From NCBI GenBank assembly GCA_018058095.1, contig JAGPCO010000004.1, forward strand, positions 1-64,000: a DNA stretch of 64,000 nt, in the 5' to 3' direction. Each line of letters opens with the position of its first letter. Positions within the stretch are counted from its first letter, which is position 1. Under the pieces are notes generated by a model that saw only the letters and a list, made by a program, of their open reading frames with translations, was not told the DNA's origin and ran no database searches. The stretch comes from Kofleriaceae bacterium. GTDB lineage: Bacteria > Myxococcota_A > Polyangia > Haliangiales > Haliangiaceae. The position numbers and the translations under genes are program-made. Below are positions 61,441 to 64,000 of the stretch, piece by piece.

Positions 61441-62256
61441 GTGAGTGCCCCTCGTGCCCCCGTGTCGTCCCGTTCGGCCCTGGCCGGCCGCGCCCTCTGG
61501 CTCCTGGTCCTCGCCGCCTGTGGGGGTTCCACTCGCCAGGCCCCCACCGGGGCCGGGCCTGCCGGCGACGGAGGAGGCAGCGTCGGCTCGCCGGACCGGC
61601 TGCCCGAGGTCCATGTCGCCGCGGTGGCGCCGACTCGGGCCACCGTCGTCGCGCAACACATGCGCGACCGCTTCCAGGATCTGCGCAGTATCGAGCGCTA
61701 CCTGCTCGCCGGTGAGCTCGATGCCGTGCGTGACTACGCCACCGCGCTTGCGCTCGACCGCACCGATCCGACCCTGGCGGCGTGGGCTCCGGCCCGGGCT
61801 CGCATGCAGGAGGCCGCACGCGAGCTGGCCACCGCGGCCACGCTCGAGGACGCCACCCGGCTGCAGCCGGTCCTGGCCGAGGCCTGTGGCGGGTGCCACC
61901 TCGCCGCCGGGCGTGGCCCGCGCTTCGAGCCCGACCCCGCGCCCGACGACGGTCCCACCGCCGAGGCCCGGATGGCCCGCCACCAGTGGGGCGCCGACCG
62001 GTTGTGGGAGGCGCTGGTGACCCCCTCCGACGACGCCTGGGCCGCGGGCCTCGACGTGCTGGCGGTGACGCCGCTGCCGGTCCGGGCCCTGACCACGGTC
62101 GCGCCCCCGGGCACCGCCGCGCCCATCGCCGAGCTGGGGCTGACCCTGCAGCGCCAGGCGACCGCGGCCCGCACCGCCGGAGATGCGCCAGCGCGCGCAC
62201 ATGCGTACGGCCAGATGCTCCTGACCTGCGCGCGCTGCCACCAGCTGGTGAAGTGA
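61441..62256 (+). CDS. diheme c-type cytochrome lipoprotein
   Basis: The 271-residue product has a lipobox LVLAAC and two heme-attachment motifs, CGGCH (residues ~150-154) and CARCH (residues ~263-267). The helical region between them is Arg/Ala-rich. It should carry electrons at the periplasmic face, lipid-anchored. The two-heme spacing is wide and no other redox gene is beside it, so the partner is unknown. The GTG start is set by the signal peptide. No -10 hexamer is obvious apart from the TACCAT copies in the upstream repeat. Confidence 0.7.
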   Translation: MSAPRAPVSSRSALAGRALWLLVLAACGGSTRQAPTGAGPAGDGGGSVGSPDRLPEVHVAAVAPTRATVVAQHMRDRFQDLRSIERYLLAGELDAVRDYATALALDRTDPTLAAWAPARARMQEAARELATAATLEDATRLQPVLAEACGGCHLAAGRGPRFEPDPAPDDGPTAEARMARHQWGADRLWEALVTPSDDAWAAGLDVLAVTPLPVRALTTVAPPGTAAPIAELGLTLQRQATAARTAGDAPARAHAYGQMLLTCARCHQLVK

Positions 62257-62276
62257 CCCAGCAGGCCGCTGAAATA

Positions 62277-62330
62277 CCCGTGCCGGCGGCTTCTGCCGAC
62301 GGGACGGGCTCCGTGGTTTCAGCAGGCTGC
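62277..62330 (+). repeat. 54-bp dispersed repeat, copy B
   Basis: This segment matches copy A (14818-14871, opposite strand) at 51 of 54 positions. Its end, AGCAGGCTGC (62321-62330), pairs perfectly with GCAGCCTGCT at 62364-62373, so a stem with a 33-nt loop can form. It lies in the 177-bp gap between two plus-strand genes. Confidence 0.7.
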
Positions 62331-62419
62331 GAGATCGAAAATGACCAGGAGGCTGCTTCTTCAGCAGCCTGCTAGGCCTGGCGCCGTCGGGGTGTCCGCC
62401 GCGTCCGTCGGGCCGGTGA

Positions 62420-62425
62420 TATCGT
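62420..62425 (+). promoter_or_regulatory. putative -10 (TATCGT) of the last gene
   Basis: TATCGT ends 7 nt before ATG 62433. Confidence 0.45.
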
Positions 62426-62432
62426 GGTGGTG

Positions 62433-64000
62433 ATGAGGCCAACCACGTGGATGGGTCACCTGGCGACGGTGGGGCTGGCGACGACCCTGATCGCCGCGGG
62501 CGCGGGCGGATGTGACCCCAAGGAGCCGCCGCCGTCGACGTTGCCCGACGCCCGTGGCACCGGCAGTGCGTGCGGCGCGGCCATGCCGTGTGGCGGCGGC
62601 CTGGTGTGTATCGCCGGGACGTGTGGCCCGGAGGGCAGCGCCGGGCCCGGCCAGGAATGCTCGGCCACCCGCGATTGCGCGACCGGGCTGTACTGCGCCG
62701 AGGTCGGGCTGTGCGCGCCGGCCGGCACCGGCACGGTGGGCGATCCGTGCGGCACCGGCGCCGAGTGTGAGCGTGGCCTGTACTGCGAGTCGGTCGGCCT
62801 CACCGGCCAGTGCCAGGCTGGTGGTGCGGTCGACCTCGGCGGTAGCTGCACGACCCAGCGCGACTGCCTGGCCGGCCTGGCCTGCGCCGGCGACGGGACG
62901 TGCCAGCCGCCCGCGGTCGCGTTCCCGCCGTTCACCGGCGTGGCGTGTGAGCCGGATGCGGGCCCGTTCAAGGCGTTCTTCCAGCTGCCGCGCCCGGGCG
63001 CGCCGCTGGCCGACTTCTTCCGCCTGCCGTTCCCCAACGACGCCCGCGTCGACGCTGGCGTGCTCGACCTGTCGGACTTCCCGCGGCCTGGGCCGACGCT
63101 GATCGGGTTCGATCTGGTCGGCGCCTACGCCGACGCGCTGGCGGCCGACTTCGCCGGCTTCTCGTCGGTCGCGCCGGTCACCTTCCGCTTCTCGCAGGAG
63201 CTCGACTTCGACACCCTGGGCGCGAACGGGGCCAACCTGCACTACGTCGACGTCACCGTCGGCGCGCCTGGCTTCGGCAACGATCGTAGCCGCGGCTACT
63301 CGTACGATACCGGCCGCGGCAAGCTGCTGTGCCAGCAGTCGCTGGCGGTCAGCAACGCGCTCGGTGAGCCGCTCGAGCCTGGCCACACCTACGCGGTGTT
63401 CGTGACCACCGCCATCCGGTCCCGGACCGGCGAGGTGCCGACGATCGACGCCGACCTGCAGCGGGTGCTCGGCCCGACCGCGCCGGCCGACGCCGTGGCG
63501 GCGCGGGTGTGGACCCAGTACGCCGGGTTCCGGCAGTACCTGACCCAGAACGGGATCGCCGCCTCGACCATCGCCGCCGCCGCGGTGTTCACCACCGGCA
63601 CGCCGCTGGTGCCGGCCCGGCGGCTGGCGCAGGCCGTGCTGGCCGAGCCGGTGCCGGCCCTGACCGACCTCACGCTGTGCGACGGGGTGGTGAGCTCACC
63701 GTGCGGCAGCGACGCCGAGCGAGCGTGCGGCGACTCGAGCGGCGCGTTCTGGGAGATCCACGGGCGGTACCGCGTGCCCAACTACCAGGCCGGCACGATC
63801 CCGTTCGCGCGGCCCGCCGACGGTGGCGCCATCACCTGGGACGCTGGCGGCGCGCCGGTCAAGCAGGGTGACCTCGCGGTGTGCTTCGCGTTGACCATCC
63901 CCAAGGCCACGGCCCCGGTCGGCGGCTGGCCCATGGTCGTCCACGCCCACGGCACCGGCGGCGGCTTCCGCGCCGCCATCACCGGGGGGATCGCCGCCGC
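62433..64000 (+). CDS. Cys-rich lipoprotein with alpha/beta-hydrolase-like C-terminal part (3' end cut)
   Basis: The frame is open to the end of the window (522 codons, no stop). A lipoprotein signal (LIAAGAGGC) precedes an EGF-like, Cys-rich region (residues about 40-155: CATGLYCAEVGLC, CERGLYCESVG, CLAGLACAGDGTC). Next comes a domain with FFRLPFPNDARVD and DLSDFPRPG, seen in secreted Myxococcota lipases and Ig-like proteins. At the cut end MVVHAHGTGGGFR looks like an oxyanion-hole loop of a hydrolase. Lipase activity is only suggested, since the catalytic Ser lies beyond the window. Confidence 0.65.
   Translation, partial: MRPTTWMGHLATVGLATTLIAAGAGGCDPKEPPPSTLPDARGTGSACGAAMPCGGGLVCIAGTCGPEGSAGPGQECSATRDCATGLYCAEVGLCAPAGTGTVGDPCGTGAECERGLYCESVGLTGQCQAGGAVDLGGSCTTQRDCLAGLACAGDGTCQPPAVAFPPFTGVACEPDAGPFKAFFQLPRPGAPLADFFRLPFPNDARVDAGVLDLSDFPRPGPTLIGFDLVGAYADALAADFAGFSSVAPVTFRFSQELDFDTLGANGANLHYVDVTVGAPGFGNDRSRGYSYDTGRGKLLCQQSLAVSNALGEPLEPGHTYAVFVTTAIRSRTGEVPTIDADLQRVLGPTAPADAVAARVWTQYAGFRQYLTQNGIAASTIAAAAVFTTGTPLVPARRLAQAVLAEPVPALTDLTLCDGVVSSPCGSDAERACGDSSGAFWEIHGRYRVPNYQAGTIPFARPADGGAITWDAGGAPVKQGDLAVCFALTIPKATAPVGGWPMVVHAHGTGGGFRAAITGGIAA

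Overview
The window is a high-GC bacterial chromosome segment, most likely from a Myxococcota species (Haliangiales or Polyangiales type). The reasons are the AgmX/PglI C-terminal domains, an MXAN_5187-type protein, a MYXO-CTERM-like C-terminus, a DUF4388 protein with a degenerate J-domain, several Ser/Thr kinases, and a very large share of lipoproteins and other secreted proteins. Genes are dense on both strands. I see no tRNA, rRNA, CRISPR array or prophage.

Layout. Bases 1-4.9 kb hold the 3' part of an AgmX/PglI-domain gene, a metallopeptidase-like lipoprotein, an IS200-like (RAYT) transposase with REP-type hairpins, and a lysozyme-like lipoprotein. From 4.9 to 13.5 kb there is a surface and DNA-related block: an outer-membrane barrel with helix-hairpin-helix motifs, a VF530 protein, an S55-like protein, and an overlapping four-gene run in which lamin-tail-domain lipoproteins alternate with thermonuclease-family lipoproteins. 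From 13.7 to 18.7 kb come an FAD oxidoreductase, small and TPR lipoproteins, a metzincin and a NicO-type metal transporter. From 18.8 to 31.3 kb are mostly housekeeping genes: two oligopeptide ABC ATPases, a DUF4388 protein, an isopropylmalate-synthase-like enzyme, threonine synthase, RseP and TsaB. From 31.3 to 34.8 kb are a protein with two similar end modules, an ExbD/AgmX-like lipoprotein and a VOC protein.

Bases 34.9-38.9 kb are a clearly lower-GC island with a three-gene secreted-protein operon, followed by the 3' stump of a second RAYT transposase. From 39.4 to 50.6 kb are a ceramidase-like lipoprotein, an MBL-fold alkylsulfatase-like enzyme, a decayed nucleotidyltransferase pair, an S1-domain protein, an ArsR/SRPBCC/DUF1801 operon, an S41 protease and an IgGFc-binding-like lipoprotein. 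From 50.7 to 57.8 kb are two Ser/Thr kinases around a MYXO-CTERM metzincin homologue, then fusA. The last 6 kb hold a thrombospondin-repeat lipoprotein, a ferritin-like protein, a pseudokinase fused to a pseudoreceiver, a c-type cytochrome and a truncated Cys-rich lipoprotein.

Two patterns run across the window. At least 17 genes have a TANNNT-like hexamer 6-9 nt before the chosen start codon, as expected for leaderless mRNAs; several starts below were chosen partly on this. Three unrelated repeat classes also occur: REP hairpins at the RAYT gene, a 54-bp dispersed repeat present twice, and short tandem repeats around the pseudokinase gene. The best candidate for an undescribed system is the lamin-tail/thermonuclease operon at 9430-13530. 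Functional statements come from recognising sequence families by eye; no database search was run.
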